64,000 bases of DNA from Nitrosospira briensis. GTDB taxonomy: Bacteria; Pseudomonadota; Gammaproteobacteria; Burkholderiales; Nitrosomonadaceae. Location of the stretch: the NCBI RefSeq assembly GCF_900115125.1, contig NZ_FOVJ01000006.1, positions 102,721 through 166,720 on the forward strand, read 5' to 3'. The notes under the pieces were generated by a model, which was not told the origin of the DNA, ran no database searches, and saw nothing but the letters and a program-made list of their open reading frames with translations. Below, piece by piece: positions 16,804-27,333 of the stretch. Position 1 is the first letter of the stretch; each line of letters opens with the position of its first letter. A program made the translations under genes and the position numbers.

Positions 16804-17508
16804 TCAGGCACGAAACGCCATTATGTAGTTAACATTCGAATCCGACCCCAGCGCATACACTTTCGTTATGGGGTTGTATGTCATTCCTATGATCTCTTCC
16901 ACATCGAGTCCCGCGTCACGTGCCATGCGGGCTAGTTCCGATGGCTTGATGAATTTCGCGTAGTCGTGCGTGCCCCGCGGCAGCAGATTCAGCACGTATT
17001 CCGCCCCGATAACCGCGAACAGATATGATTTCGGGTTGCGGTTGATAGTCGAGAAGAAAACCCAACCGCCGGGCTTGGCAAGCTGGGCGCAAGCCTTCAC
17101 GGTGCTCGCCGGGCTGGGCACGTGTTCCAGCATTTCCATGCAGGTCACCACATCGTAATGATGCGGCTGCTCCCTGGCGAGCTCTTCCACCGCTACCTTG
17201 CGGTAATTCACCTGCTTGCCACTTTCCAGCAGGTGCAGTTTGGCCACTTTCAGCGCTTTATCGCCCAGATCGATGCCGGTGACAGCGGCACCGCGCTCTG
17301 CCATGCTTTCTGACAGGATGCCCCCGCCGCAGCCGACATCGAGCACGGTTTTACCGGCAAGGTGGGTGAGCCGGTCAATGTAATTCAGCCGCAACGGGTT
17401 GATTTCATGCAGCGGTTTGAATTCACTGTTGGGGTCCCACCAGCGGTGGGCAAGCTGGCTGAATTTATCCAGCTCCAGCGGGTCAACATTTATGCTATCG
17501 CTTTCCAT
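16804..17508 (-). CDS. ubiG: Ubiquinone biosynthesis O-methyltransferase
   Basis: A class I SAM-dependent methyltransferase of 234 residues that performs both O-methylation steps of ubiquinone synthesis. Motif I is [13 protein letters not shown], with LEHV and PGGW later in the fold. The N-terminal [20 protein letters not shown] is a UbiG signature. The reading frame is open further upstream, but ATG 17508 (MESDSINVD) is chosen: GAGAAG lies just before it and homologues start here. Its start is 7 bases after the deaminase gene's stop, so the two share a transcript. Membrane-associated, acting with the Ubi complex. Confidence 0.92.
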   Translation of the reverse strand: MESDSINVDPLELDKFSQLAHRWWDPNSEFKPLHEINPLRLNYIDRLTHLAGKTVLDVGCGGGILSESMAERGAAVTGIDLGDKALKVAKLHLLESGKQVNYRKVAVEELAREQPHHYDVVTCMEMLEHVPSPASTVKACAQLAKPGGWVFFSTINRNPKSYLFAVIGAEYVLNLLPRGTHDYAKFIKPSELARMARDAGLDVEEIIGMTYNPITKVYALGSDSNVNYIMAFRA

Positions 17509-17515
17509 TTTCTTC

Positions 17516-18853
17516 TCAATAATTTTTAGACTCGGTCGCCATCCGTTCCCGCCAGAATTCTGCTCTGAGCAATATTTCCTGTTCATCCAGCGTAGTCAAT
17601 TCCCCATCGTTTAGCAACATCTTACCATTTACCCACACATGACTCACATGTTCGCGTCCCGCTGCATAGACGAGGTGCGAAACAGGATCATAGCAGGGGG
17701 CAAGCTCCAGGCTGGAAAAATCCACCGCTGTGATATCTGCTGCCTTGCCAGCCACCAGTGAACCGGTAAGCGTCCCAATCCCCAAGGCGTTTGCCCCGTT
17801 GAGTGTGGCCATTTGCAATACCTGCCACGCCGGCAATATATTGGCTCTGCCGCTTTGGGCTTTTGCAAGCAGCGCGGTAAAACGCATTTCCTCGAACATA
17901 TCGAGGCGATTATTGCTGGCAGCGCCGTCGGTTCCAAGGCCGACGTTAACTCCAGCACTTGTCAGCGCCGCTACAGGCGCCAATCCATTTGCAAGCTTAA
18001 GATTGGAAGAAGGACAATTCGCCACGGTACAGCCGAGCTGCGCCATCAATTCGATCTCCTCGCCGTTCAGATGAACCATGTGCACGGCGATCAGATTGGG
18101 ACCGAGCAGGCCGAGCTTGTGCAAGCGTTCTATCGGACGCACGCCATGACTTTTCAGGCTGTTCCTGATTTCATCAGTGGTTTCGTGCAGGTGAATGTGA
18201 ATGGGCAGATCAAGCTGCTCCGCATAGGTAAGAATACTGCCGAATATCCTGTCGCTCACCGTATAAGGCGCATGCGGCGCGAAGCAGAAGGATAGCAGCG
18301 GGTGCCGGCCATACTCGTCGCGAAGAGCCAGGCCTTTTGCCAGATAATCATCTGCATCGCTGGCGTAAGCGGTAGGAAGGTCGATCGCTATCATCCCGAT
18401 ACTGGCACGCATGCCTGCGTCTACAGCCGCACCAACAGTCGCCTCCGGAAAGAGATACATATCGTTAAAGCAGGTGATCCCGCCTCGCAGCATCTCGGCG
18501 CATGCCAGCCGGGTCCCATCGAAGACAAAATTGGAATCGACATGCCTGGCTTCCGCCGGCCAGATATGATTGCCGAGCCACTCCATCAACGGCAGATCGT
18601 CCGCAATTCCACGCATCAGCGACATTGCTGCATGCGCGTGCAGATTGACCAGGCCCGGTATCAGCGCATGGTTGCCAAGAACAATATGCTCGTCCGGTGC
18701 GAATTGGGCATGAGCTTCCGCACCCGGCATAACTGCACGAATCGTGCCTTGGTCAATAGCGATGGCATGATTGCGCAATACCGCTCCGGCGGGCTCCACC
18801 GGAATTATCCAGCGTGCCTCCAGCAAGGTATCGATTTTCTCAGGATGAATCAT
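17516..18853 (-). CDS. mtaD: 5-methylthioadenosine/S-adenosylhomocysteine deaminase
   Basis: A 445-residue amidohydrolase of the TRZ/ATZ family. It deaminates methylthioadenosine and S-adenosylhomocysteine to the inosine forms, linking polyamine/SAM by-products to salvage. Metal ligands are visible as NLHAHAAM (HxH), HLHET, HMVH and GTDGAASNN. The length is that of the family. It is first of the mtaD-ubiG-gph set on this strand, fitting a role in recycling SAM used by methyltransferases such as UbiG. A chlorohydrolase or guanine deaminase annotation is the usual alternative; the motifs do not separate these strictly. Confidence 0.85.
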   Translation of the reverse strand: MIHPEKIDTLLEARWIIPVEPAGAVLRNHAIAIDQGTIRAVMPGAEAHAQFAPDEHIVLGNHALIPGLVNLHAHAAMSLMRGIADDLPLMEWLGNHIWPAEARHVDSNFVFDGTRLACAEMLRGGITCFNDMYLFPEATVGAAVDAGMRASIGMIAIDLPTAYASDADDYLAKGLALRDEYGRHPLLSFCFAPHAPYTVSDRIFGSILTYAEQLDLPIHIHLHETTDEIRNSLKSHGVRPIERLHKLGLLGPNLIAVHMVHLNGEEIELMAQLGCTVANCPSSNLKLANGLAPVAALTSAGVNVGLGTDGAASNNRLDMFEEMRFTALLAKAQSGRANILPAWQVLQMATLNGANALGIGTLTGSLVAGKAADITAVDFSSLELAPCYDPVSHLVYAAGREHVSHVWVNGKMLLNDGELTTLDEQEILLRAEFWRERMATESKNY

Positions 18854-18876
18854 TTACCCGAAAGCTTAGCAAAAAA

Positions 18877-18899
18877 AAACCCTGCACGCGGCAGGGTTT
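18877..18899 (-). terminator. Terminator after ompA-like gene
   Basis: Stem AAACCCTGC/GCAGGGTTT (18877-18885 and 18891-18899) with loop ACGCG. On the minus strand it lies 22 bases past the OmpA-like stop, followed by a T run (the A run at 18871-18879 on plus). Confidence 0.85.
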
Positions 18900-18921
18900 G
18901 AATTTTTGTGTTCAGAAGATT

Positions 18922-19596
18922 TTACTGTACTGTTTCTTTCGTGCCGGCTACTTCAACTTCAACGCGGCGATCCGGTTGCAGGCACGCGATCAGCGCTTTG
19001 GTTTTCTTGTTGCCTTTGCATGTATCGCCGGTTACAGGATTGGCTTCGCCTTTACCATCGGTAAAGACCTTGTCTGCGGGTATGCCTTTTTCCTTGACCA
19101 AGTAGGCTTTGACAGCTTCAGCACGGCGCATGGAAAGTTTCTTGTTGTAATTATCGGAGCCGATGCGGTCAGCGTAGCCAATGGCAACGATGGTATCGTA
19201 TTTGATGCCGCCGAGCTTGGATACGATGTCATCCAGGGCTTGTTTACCTTCCGATTTCAGGACGGCCTTGTCGAAATCGAATAATTGATCGGCAGAGAGC
19301 GATACTTTTTCGGGTTCGGTGTAAGCAGGTACAGGAGCAGGAGCAGGAGCAGGTTCGGCGGGCGCTTCAACTGTTTTGTCAGGTTTCGGCATCAGTTCAG
19401 GATCGCATTCGTATGTTGCCATGGCTGGTGTCCAGTAGCCTGTGCGCCAACAGTCACCGGAGGAATCTCTGGCGACCTCGCCACGGCCGTCGCTTGCATA
19501 TGCTTCGGGTCTTTCCTGAGCAATGGCAGCCCCTGAAAACAGCACAGGCAACACAACCGCTCCAAGCAAGAGTTTTTTCGTTACTGAATTTTTCAT
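18922..19596 (-). CDS. OmpA family outer-membrane/peptidoglycan-binding protein
   Basis: 224 residues. A signal peptide (KKLLLGAVVLPVLFSGAAIA, cut near AQ) leads into a short unique region with two Cys (GDCWRTGYWTPAMATYEC). A Pro/Ala linker with PAPAPAPVPAY follows, then an OmpA-like C-terminal domain (about 95-215). That domain shows FDFDKAVLKSEGKQAL, IGYADRIGSDNYNKKLSMRR and RRVEVEV, the peptidoglycan-binding pattern with Asp and Arg. There is no N-terminal beta-barrel, so it is a periplasmic or lipoprotein-like OmpA domain protein rather than a porin. Two Cys in the domain (GDTCKGNKKTKALIAC) suggest a disulfide, as in several Nitrosomonas OmpA proteins. Confidence 0.9.
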   Translation of the reverse strand: MKNSVTKKLLLGAVVLPVLFSGAAIAQERPEAYASDGRGEVARDSSGDCWRTGYWTPAMATYECDPELMPKPDKTVEAPAEPAPAPAPVPAYTEPEKVSLSADQLFDFDKAVLKSEGKQALDDIVSKLGGIKYDTIVAIGYADRIGSDNYNKKLSMRRAEAVKAYLVKEKGIPADKVFTDGKGEANPVTGDTCKGNKKTKALIACLQPDRRVEVEVAGTKETVQ

Positions 19597-19907
19597 GCTA
19601 TTGCCCCTTTTTCAGAAAAACTTCAATTCAAAATCAAATCCATCCCTTTAGTCATGCAAATAACAAACGTCGCCATTTTGTTTGTCAATGGCACATTACA
19701 CATTATTGCATATCCGCGTATCGATTATCTATTTATATATCCATTCTTGTCAAACATGTTGTTGCATACGGCATGAATGCTCGAATGTGAGGGTGACTTC
19801 AATACGATTGGCATGCTAAAATCGGTGGCTTTACGTATTGCTGCCCGAGCGGGTCTCCGGGACAGAATACCTATCATAACCCCTTGTCCCTACTGTAAAA
19901 GTTGGTA
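19597..19907. other. Divergent promoter region between ompA-like gene and gyrA
   Basis: The 311-base gap between two divergently transcribed genes holds their 5' regions and no ORF. The OmpA side has a GGGGCAATAGC ribosome site and an AT-rich stretch at about 19660-19745. No unambiguous -35/-10 pair was assigned for gyrA. Confidence 0.5.
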
Positions 19908-22457
19908 ATGGATCAATTCGCGAAAGAAACTCTGCCCATCAGCCTCGAAGAGGAGATGCGCCGCTCCTATCTCGACTACGCCATGAGCGTAATTGTGGGC
20001 CGGGCGTTGCCGGACGTGCGGGACGGCTTGAAGCCCGTACACCGGCGGGCGCTGTTCGCCATGCACGAACTGTCCAACGACTGGAATCGTCCCTATAAAA
20101 AATCTGCGCGCATTGTCGGCGACGTAATCGGTAAATATCATCCCCATGGTGATACCGCTGTATATGACACCATCGTGCGCATGGCGCAAAATTTTTCGCT
20201 GCGTTATATGTTGGTGGACGGCCAGGGGAACTTCGGTTCGGTAGATGGCGATAATGCGGCGGCAATGCGTTATACCGAAATCCGGATGTCGCGCATTGCG
20301 CATGAGCTGTTGGCGGATCTCGACAAGGAAACAGTGGATTTCGGCCCGAACTATGATGGTTCGGAAAGAGAGCCGCTGATTCTGCCCACGAAGATTCCCA
20401 ATCTGCTTATCAACGGCTCTTCGGGCATCGCGGTCGGCATGGCAACCAATATTCCGCCCCATAATTTGAATGAAGTGGTGGATGCGTGCCTCGCCTTGCT
20501 GAAGAATCCGGAAACCAGCATTGAAGAATTGATCGATATCATTCCCGCCCCCGATTTTCCGACCGCCGGCATTATCTACGGGGTTGCCGGGGTGAAGGAA
20601 GGGTATCGCACGGGCCGGGGCCGGGTGGTAATGCGCGCCCGCACCCACTTTGAGGATATGGAAAAGGGTGGCGGCCGTCAGAGCATCATTATCGACGAAC
20701 TCCCTTACCAGGTGAACAAGGCCAATCTGCTGATCCGTATCGGTGAACTGGTACGCGACAAGAAAATCGAGGGCATCTCCGATTTGCGCGACGAATCGGA
20801 CAAATCCGGCATGCGGGTAGTCATCGAACTCCGGCGCGGCGAAGTGCCCGAGGTGGTGCTTAACAATCTGTACAAAGAAACACAAATGCAGGACACCTTT
20901 GGCATGAATATGGTGGCCCTGCTGGATGGGCAGCCACGCCTGCTGAATTTGAAGCAGATGCTGGACGCGTTCTTGCGTCACCGCCGTGAAGTGATAACGC
21001 GCCGCACGGTATTTGAACTGAAAAAAGCGCGTGAGCGAGGTCATCTGCTTGAAGGCCTTGCAGTGGCGCTGTCCAACGTGGATGAAGTGATTGCCCTGAT
21101 CAAGGCGGCGCCAAATCCGCCGGCAGCGAAAAGCGCGCTGATGTCGAGGGTCTGGCATTCCCGGTTGGTCGAGGAAATGCTGGCCCGCGCCTCGGTTGAT
21201 GCAACGGCGTTCCGCCCCGATGGCCTGGCGCCGGAATTCGGTTTGTCCGGGGAGGGATATCGCCTCTCGGATGCCCAGGCGCAAGCAATTCTTGAATTGC
21301 GTCTGCAACGGCTGACTGGGCTGGAGCAGGACAAGATCGTAGGCGAGTACAAGGAAATAATGGATAAGATCGCCGATCTTATCGACATTCTATCCAAGCC
21401 GGAGCGTATCACGGCCGTGATGACCGAAGAACTGGCTGCTATCAAGCAACAGTTCGGTGATAAACGCCGCAGCGAAATCGTCGTTAATACTCAGGATTTG
21501 AGTATGGAGGATCTGATTGCGTCCGAAGATCTGGTTGTGACGCTATCGCACAGCGGCTACATCAAGTCGCAGCCTCTCGATGACTACCGGGCACAAAAGC
21601 GGGGTGGTCGTGGAAAGCAGGCAACCGGCACCAAGGACGATGACTTCATCGATAACCTGTTCATCGCCAATACGCATGACTATATCCTGTGCTTTTCCAG
21701 CCGCGGCCGGGTTTACTGGATCAAAGTTTATGCCGTGCCCCAGGGAGGCCGCTCCTCGCGGGGCAAGCCGGTCGTCAACCTGGTGCAACTGGAGCAGGGT
21801 GAAAAGATCAATGCCATTCTTCCTGTAAAAGCATTCGAGGAAAATCGCTACGTATTCATGGCAACTTCCTTCGGAACCGTAAAAAAAACCCCCCTCTCGG
21901 AATTTTCACGCCCGCGGGCCAGCGGCATTATTGCCGTAGGCCTGGACGAGGACGATTATCTGATCGGCGTAGCACTCACTGAAGGCAAGCATGATGTGAT
22001 GCTTTTCTCGGATGCCGGAAAAGCCGTGCGTTTCGATGAGAACGACGTGCGCCCGATGGGACGAGGTGCGCGCGGGGTACGCGGGATGACGCTGGGCAAG
22101 GGCCAGAAGGTTATTTCCCTGCTGGTGGCCGAGAGCGAGGAACTGGCGGTCCTCACCGCAACGGAAAACGGCTATGGCAAGCGTACGCCGATAAGCGAAT
22201 ACACCCGCCACGGCCGTGGCAGTCAAGGCATGATTGCAATCAAGACCAGCCAGCGGAACGGCAAGGTTGTGGCGGCGAAGCTGGTCAGGGAGGATGACGA
22301 AATCATGCTTATTACTACTGGAGGCGTCCTGATCCGCACTCGCGTCAAGGAAGTCCGCGAGATGAGCCGCGCAACCCAGGGGGTTACCCTGATCAATCCG
22401 GACGAGGGCGAGAAGCTCGCGGGACTGGAACGAGTGGTGGAGGCCGACGAGGAATAA
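19908..22457 (+). CDS. gyrA: DNA gyrase subunit A
   Basis: The 849-residue breakage-reunion subunit of DNA gyrase, which supercoils DNA as A2B2 with GyrB. The catalytic Tyr is Tyr122 in MRYTEIRM, in register with E. coli numbering. The quinolone region reads [10 protein letters not shown], so position 83 is Thr (E. coli Ser) and position 87 is Asp. This is wild-type for many betaproteobacteria. The C-terminal beta-pinwheel has the GyrA box in [12 protein letters not shown]. The start is the ATG at 19908 ([10 protein letters not shown]); the frame also opens at an upstream TTG, which homologues do not use. It heads the gyrA-serC-serA-pheA cluster. Confidence 0.97.
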   Translation: MDQFAKETLPISLEEEMRRSYLDYAMSVIVGRALPDVRDGLKPVHRRALFAMHELSNDWNRPYKKSARIVGDVIGKYHPHGDTAVYDTIVRMAQNFSLRYMLVDGQGNFGSVDGDNAAAMRYTEIRMSRIAHELLADLDKETVDFGPNYDGSEREPLILPTKIPNLLINGSSGIAVGMATNIPPHNLNEVVDACLALLKNPETSIEELIDIIPAPDFPTAGIIYGVAGVKEGYRTGRGRVVMRARTHFEDMEKGGGRQSIIIDELPYQVNKANLLIRIGELVRDKKIEGISDLRDESDKSGMRVVIELRRGEVPEVVLNNLYKETQMQDTFGMNMVALLDGQPRLLNLKQMLDAFLRHRREVITRRTVFELKKARERGHLLEGLAVALSNVDEVIALIKAAPNPPAAKSALMSRVWHSRLVEEMLARASVDATAFRPDGLAPEFGLSGEGYRLSDAQAQAILELRLQRLTGLEQDKIVGEYKEIMDKIADLIDILSKPERITAVMTEELAAIKQQFGDKRRSEIVVNTQDLSMEDLIASEDLVVTLSHSGYIKSQPLDDYRAQKRGGRGKQATGTKDDDFIDNLFIANTHDYILCFSSRGRVYWIKVYAVPQGGRSSRGKPVVNLVQLEQGEKINAILPVKAFEENRYVFMATSFGTVKKTPLSEFSRPRASGIIAVGLDEDDYLIGVALTEGKHDVMLFSDAGKAVRFDENDVRPMGRGARGVRGMTLGKGQKVISLLVAESEELAVLTATENGYGKRTPISEYTRHGRGSQGMIAIKTSQRNGKVVAAKLVREDDEIMLITTGGVLIRTRVKEVREMSRATQGVTLINPDEGEKLAGLERVVEADEE

Positions 22458-22677
22458 GAATCATGTTGGGACTTCTAAAAATCTGGAGTTGCAGGTAAGC
22501 TCATTTCTGAAAAGTCGCGAACCAAAATGCGGGCCACCCTGGATGAGCATAGATAAGAAGCATAAAAAGCTCTTTTACGGCATTGTGCCTTGCAGGATGC
22601 AGCAAGCTGGAAAAACCACGGAATGAATGCCAGCCATTTTGCTTTTCAGGGTGCTCCGTAGAGACGAAGGAGTTTTA

Positions 22678-23772
22678 ATGGAACGGATATATAACTTTAG
22701 CGCAGGCCCGGCGGTATTGCCTGAGGAAGTTCTACAACAGGCGCGCGATGAAATGCTCGACTGGCATGGAAGCGGCATGTCGGTGATGGAAATGAGCCAT
22801 CGCGGCAAGGAATTCATGTCCATTGCGGCAAAGGCCGAGGCGGATTTACGTGAACTGGCAGGCATTCCGCAAAATTACAAGGTTCTCTTTCTATCAGGCG
22901 GCGCTTCCGCCCAGTTTGCAATGGTGCCGATGAATCTGCTGCGCGGCAAGAAAAGCGCCAACTATATCAACACCGGGCAATGGTCCAAAAAAGCCATCCA
23001 GGAAGCAAAGAAATATTGCACCGTCAATGTCGCGGCTTCATCCGAGGACGCGAACTTCACTTACGTTCCGCCGCAGGAAACGTGGAATCTCGATCCGGAT
23101 GCCGCTTACTTGCATTACACACCCAACGAAACGATAGGGGGAGTCGAGTTCAACTGGGTTCCGGACTTGCTGAACGGGAAGACTGATATGCCGCTGGTCG
23201 CCGATATATCCTCCACTTTCATGTCGCGCCCGCTGGATGTGTCCCGGTTCGGGCTGATTTATGCAGGGGCGCAGAAAAACGTGGGCCCGGCGGGATTGTG
23301 CATTGTGATTGTGCGGGACGACTTGTTGGGACATACCATCGCAGGCACCCCGACCATGTTTGACTACAAGATCCACGCCGATAATGACTCCATGTACAAC
23401 ACCCCCCCAACCTACCCCATGTATATTTGTGGCCTTGTGCTCGAGTGGTTGAAAAAAAGGGGCGGATTGAAGGCGATGGAGGAAACGAATATCACCAAGG
23501 CCAATTTGTTGTATGAATTGCTGGACGCTACCGATTTTTATCACTGTCCTGTCGCAAAGCCCGATCGCTCGCGCATGAACGTGCCGTTCACTTTAAAAAA
23601 TGCCGCGCTCGATGACGAATTTTTGAAACAGGCCCGGACTCGCGGGCTAATCCAGTTGAAGGGGCATCGTTCAGTCGGCGGAATGCGAGCATCGATTTAC
23701 AACGCCATGCCGCTGGAGGGGGTAAAAGTTCTGGTGGAATTCATGAAAGAATTTGCGAGCCATCATGCCTGA
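22678..23772 (+). CDS. serC: Phosphoserine aminotransferase
   Basis: A 364-residue PLP enzyme converting 3-phosphohydroxypyruvate to phosphoserine (serine synthesis) and acting in pyridoxine synthesis. Near the N terminus is YNFSAGPAVLPEEVL; the PLP-binding Lys200 is in YAGAQKNVGPAG, and the phosphate loop includes HRGKEF and SGGASAQF. ATG 22678 is preceded by GAAGGAG, 6 bases upstream; the frame opens earlier without a ribosome site. A 220-base gap separates it from gyrA. Its stop overlaps the start of serA by 8 bases, so the serine pathway genes are coupled. Confidence 0.96.
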   Translation: MERIYNFSAGPAVLPEEVLQQARDEMLDWHGSGMSVMEMSHRGKEFMSIAAKAEADLRELAGIPQNYKVLFLSGGASAQFAMVPMNLLRGKKSANYINTGQWSKKAIQEAKKYCTVNVAASSEDANFTYVPPQETWNLDPDAAYLHYTPNETIGGVEFNWVPDLLNGKTDMPLVADISSTFMSRPLDVSRFGLIYAGAQKNVGPAGLCIVIVRDDLLGHTIAGTPTMFDYKIHADNDSMYNTPPTYPMYICGLVLEWLKKRGGLKAMEETNITKANLLYELLDATDFYHCPVAKPDRSRMNVPFTLKNAALDDEFLKQARTRGLIQLKGHRSVGGMRASIYNAMPLEGVKVLVEFMKEFASHHA

Positions 23773-24979
23773 ACGCGCACATAAAATTTTCCGCATACTT
23801 ACGCTCAACCAGATTTCTCCGCTGGGCTTGAAGCTTTTTGACCCCAATCACTACGTGGTCGGCAATGACATTACAGAACCCGACGCCATCCTGGTTCGCT
23901 CGCACAATATGCTGCAAATGGATATCCCATCCAGCGTAAAAGCCATAGGCCGGGCCGGAGCCGGCACCAATAATGTCCCCGTAAAAGACATGAATCTACG
24001 TGGTGTGCCGGTCTTCAACGCGCCGGGTGCCAATGCAAACGCGGTAAAGGAACTGGTACTGGCCGGCCTGTTGATGGCATCACGCAACCTGGTCCCCGCA
24101 ATTCGCTTCACCGAGGGTTTGCAGGGCGACGACGCTACCTTGCACAAGCTGGCGGAAGACAGCAAAAAGCAATTCGCAGGAATTGAATTGCCGGGGCGGA
24201 CCTTGGGCATCATAGGCCTGGGCTCGGTCGGACGGCTGGTAGCGGACGCAGCTATCCGCCTCGGCATGAAGGTGATGGGTTACGACCCGAACATAACGGT
24301 CGACGCCGCCTGGAACCTGTCCTCTGAAGTCAAACGAGCGGAGAGCGTCGAAGATTTATTGCGAAATAGCGAGTTTGTAACGTTACACGTGCCGCTCGTG
24401 GATTCCACGCGGCGCCTGATTAACAGCGAACTCGCGCAAAATATGAGAAATGGCACCATTCTGCTCAATTTCTCCCGCGATGGCATAGTCGACGAAAAGG
24501 CGGTAATCGAGGGAATCGAGACCGGCAAAATAAAATATTATGTTTGTGACTTTCCAAGCAAGTTATTGCAGCATCATGCAGCCGTGATTACACTGCCGCA
24601 CCTGGGTGCCTCCACCCTGGAAGCGGAAGAGAACTGCGCGGTGATGGTGGTGAACCAGATTATAGATTATCTGGAAAATGGCAACATCATCAACGCGGTA
24701 AATTTCCCCAACATAACAATGGAGCACGGATCCCCGTACCGGCTGGCGGTAGCCAATTCCAACGTTCCCAACATGCTGGGGCAGATTTCCACCAGCATGG
24801 CCAAAGCAGGTCTCAATATCCACAATATGGGTAACAAATCCCGTGGCGAGATGGCCTACACACTCGTTGATGTGGATAGCCCGGTACCACAAAAAACAAT
24901 AGACGAGATTGCGGCGATCGACGGCGTATTGATGGTGCGCTATGTGCCGATACTGGCTGATCAGCCGAAGCCACTATAG
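23765..24979 (+). CDS. serA: D-3-phosphoglycerate dehydrogenase
   Basis: A 404-residue NAD-dependent dehydrogenase for the first step of serine synthesis. The nucleotide-binding motif is GIIGLGSVGRLVADAA (about 145-160). The catalytic-loop Arg is in LLNFSRDGIVDEKAVIEG, and the His in LPHLGAST with EENC following. Residues about 325-400 form a C-terminal ACT domain (serine feedback control), as in the short E. coli/Bacteroides-type form; the ASB domain is absent. It starts at ATG 23765 within the end of serC. The gene is often not linked to serC; here it is, giving a complete two-step block before pheA. Confidence 0.93.
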   Translation: MPERAHKIFRILTLNQISPLGLKLFDPNHYVVGNDITEPDAILVRSHNMLQMDIPSSVKAIGRAGAGTNNVPVKDMNLRGVPVFNAPGANANAVKELVLAGLLMASRNLVPAIRFTEGLQGDDATLHKLAEDSKKQFAGIELPGRTLGIIGLGSVGRLVADAAIRLGMKVMGYDPNITVDAAWNLSSEVKRAESVEDLLRNSEFVTLHVPLVDSTRRLINSELAQNMRNGTILLNFSRDGIVDEKAVIEGIETGKIKYYVCDFPSKLLQHHAAVITLPHLGASTLEAEENCAVMVVNQIIDYLENGNIINAVNFPNITMEHGSPYRLAVANSNVPNMLGQISTSMAKAGLNIHNMGNKSRGEMAYTLVDVDSPVPQKTIDEIAAIDGVLMVRYVPILADQPKPL

Positions 24980-24992
24980 AAACTCATTCTCG

Positions 24993-26063
24993 ATGACCGG
25001 TCAACTCAAACAGCTGCGCGACAAAATAGACGTGATTGACAGCGAGTTGCTCAGATTGATGAGCGCGCGCGCTGCTCTTGCCCGTGAGATCGGGCAGATC
25101 AAAAACGGCATGGCAGCATATCGCCCCGAGCGCGAGGCCCAGGTGTTGGCCAGGCTGCGCGAACTGAATCCGGGGCCGCTGGCAAATGAACATATCGTGC
25201 GCCTATTCACCGAAATCATGTCCCTGTGTCGATCCATGGAAGAGCCTTTGACAGTAGCATACCTTGGTCCGCAAGGGACCTTTTCAGAAGAAGCGGCGCT
25301 AAAGCGCTTCGGCGGTGTCGTGACAACGCTCGCATGCAGCTCGATAGATGATGTATTTCGCAAAGTGGAGTCGGGCAAGGCCGGCTATGGCGTTGTACCG
25401 GTGGAGAATTCCACGGAGGGCGCCGTCGGCAGAACGCTGGACCTGCTGCTGCAAACCACATTAAAAGTGTGCGGCGAAGTAGCATTGCCCATACATCAGC
25501 TTCTGCTCGCAAGGCATTCCGATCTCACACGCATCAAGAAAATCTATTCCCATCCCCAGTCATTCTCCCAATGCCACGAGTGGCTTAACGCCAATCTGCC
25601 GCACCTGAAAGGGGCTGCGCGCATCAACGCCGCCAGCAACGCGGATGCCGCCAGGCTGGCTGCCGAGGACGAAGACGCCGCAGCGGTAGCAGGCAAGAAG
25701 GCCGGAGAGGTATTCAGGCTTACTGTTTGCGCAGAGAATATCGAGGACGACCCCAACAACACCACTCGTTTTCTGGTTATCGGCTTACAGGAAGTCGCGC
25801 CTTCCGGCAAGGACAAGACGTCGCTGGTCATGTCGGTTAAAAACCGCCCTGGCGCCATCCATGAATTACTGGCTCCGCTGGCGGACCACGGCGTGAGCAT
25901 GAGCCGGCTGGAGTCCCGTCCTTCCCGTGCCGGTTTATGGGAATACGTGTTTTTCGTGGATATCGAGGGTCATCAGCAAGATACAAAAATCGCGAAAGCG
26001 CTACAGGAACTGCGAGAGAAAGCAGCGTTCCTGAAAGTGCTTGGGTCGTATCCAGCGGGATGA
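24993..26063 (+). CDS. pheA: Bifunctional chorismate mutase/prephenate dehydratase (P-protein)
   Basis: A 356-residue bifunctional enzyme that turns chorismate into phenylpyruvate. Residues about 1-90 are an AroQ chorismate mutase (RDKIDVIDSELLRLMSARAA; RPEREAQVL). A dehydratase follows, with YLGPQGTFSEEAA, PVENSTEGAVGRTLDLL and TTRFLVIG. The C-terminal ACT domain carries NRPGAIHELLAPLADHGVSM and ESRPSR, where phenylalanine binds for feedback. It starts 13 bases after the serA stop, so it belongs to the same transcript. The start ATG 24993 (MTGQLKQLRD) fits the domain; the frame opens earlier inside serA. Confidence 0.96.
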   Translation: MTGQLKQLRDKIDVIDSELLRLMSARAALAREIGQIKNGMAAYRPEREAQVLARLRELNPGPLANEHIVRLFTEIMSLCRSMEEPLTVAYLGPQGTFSEEAALKRFGGVVTTLACSSIDDVFRKVESGKAGYGVVPVENSTEGAVGRTLDLLLQTTLKVCGEVALPIHQLLLARHSDLTRIKKIYSHPQSFSQCHEWLNANLPHLKGAARINAASNADAARLAAEDEDAAAVAGKKAGEVFRLTVCAENIEDDPNNTTRFLVIGLQEVAPSGKDKTSLVMSVKNRPGAIHELLAPLADHGVSMSRLESRPSRAGLWEYVFFVDIEGHQQDTKIAKALQELREKAAFLKVLGSYPAG

Positions 26064-26136
26064 CCATGATTGAACTACCGCGTTTTCGGGAAGAGCGAAC
26101 CGGTAGTCTTATTTCACCTTTTTAAGCTTTCTTTCT

Positions 26137-27333
26137 ATGTCTTTGCAATTTAATGGGTTTGGCCTTATGAATCTTTGCGATCTTGCTCCCGAATACATCC
26201 GCGCCATCAGTCCTTATCGACCCGGTAAACCCATCTCTGAACTGGCGCGCGAGATGAATATGGATGAACGCGCCATCATCAAGCTTGCATCCAACGAAAA
26301 CCCGCTGGGCCCCAGCCCACTGGCGCTTGAGGCGATGAGCAGGGCGCTGGATCAGGTGGCGCTTTATCCGGATGGAAGCGGCTTCGAGCTGAAAGCGGCG
26401 CTGTCGCAACGTTATGGCGTAAGCAGCGATCAGATCGTGCTGGGCAACGGCTCCAATGATGTGCTGGAGCTTGCTGCCCGCGTTTTCCTGAAACCGGGCG
26501 CGTCCGCGGTTTTTTCGCAACACGCTTTCGCGGTTTACCCGCTGGTAACGCAGGCAGTGGGCGCAAGCGGTATTGCGATTCGTGCCATAAATTACGGCCA
26601 TGATCTCGATGCGATGTTGCACGCGGTCATGCCCGAGACTCGCATGGTATTTATCGCAAACCCCAACAACCCCACCGGCACCTTGCTGGCTGCCCAAGAC
26701 GTATTGCGTTTTCTGGAAAGGGTCTCGCCAGATGTACTGGTAGTGCTGGATGAAGCATATAACGAATATTTGCCCACTGCTGTCAAGGCTGACAGCATCG
26801 CATGGCTGAAGCGTTTTCCTAATCTGCTGATCACCCGCACTTTTTCCAAGGCATACGGTATGGCCGGCGTGCGTGTCGGCTTTGGTCTTGCGCACCCGGA
26901 CGTTAGCGGTTTGATGAACCGCGTGCGCCAGCCGTTCAACGTAAACAGCATCGGCCTTGCCGGCGCTGTGGCTGCGCTGAAGGATGAGGAATTTGTAAAA
27001 CGCTCTTATGCGCTCAACCAGGCAGGAATGCTCCAGATCACTACCGGACTGCGGCAACTCGGCATCGAGTACATTCCATCTTACGGTAATTTTCTGAGTT
27101 TCCGCGTGCCTGGCGATGTTAAAGCGGTCAATGAAAGCCTGCTTGAACAGGGCGTCATCGTGCGGCCGATCGGCATTTATGAAATGCCGGAGCACCTCAG
27201 GGTCACTGTCGGGCTCGAATCTGAAAATCAGAAATTCCTGAAATCGCTTGAGATAGCGCTTGATGCAGCGCGGGATATCCCGAGGATAGTCCCTGCAATG
27301 CGCGCCGAAATGGTACGGGGAGAATCCGTTTGA
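26137..27333 (+). CDS. hisC: Histidinol-phosphate aminotransferase
   Basis: A class I/II PLP aminotransferase making histidinol phosphate; in this context it probably also supplies an aromatic aminotransferase. Signatures are [32 protein letters not shown], and the PLP Lys in [17 protein letters not shown]; the Arg is late in [10 protein letters not shown]. The first ATG (26137) gives 398 residues; a second ATG at 26167 ([14 protein letters not shown]) matches the usual start of the family more closely, and neither has a strong ribosome site. The end overlaps aroF by 4 bases (TTGA), so translation is coupled. Confidence 0.94.
   Translation: MSLQFNGFGLMNLCDLAPEYIRAISPYRPGKPISELAREMNMDERAIIKLASNENPLGPSPLALEAMSRALDQVALYPDGSGFELKAALSQRYGVSSDQIVLGNGSNDVLELAARVFLKPGASAVFSQHAFAVYPLVTQAVGASGIAIRAINYGHDLDAMLHAVMPETRMVFIANPNNPTGTLLAAQDVLRFLERVSPDVLVVLDEAYNEYLPTAVKADSIAWLKRFPNLLITRTFSKAYGMAGVRVGFGLAHPDVSGLMNRVRQPFNVNSIGLAGAVAALKDEEFVKRSYALNQAGMLQITTGLRQLGIEYIPSYGNFLSFRVPGDVKAVNESLLEQGVIVRPIGIYEMPEHLRVTVGLESENQKFLKSLEIALDAARDIPRIVPAMRAEMVRGESV

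Noticed and set aside
19890..21308. 472-codon open frame antisense to gyrA
   Set aside because: It mirrors gyrA codon bias, has no ribosome site and no recognisable domain.
26122..27195. 357-codon open frame antisense to hisC
   Set aside because: Antisense shadow of a confidently identified gene.
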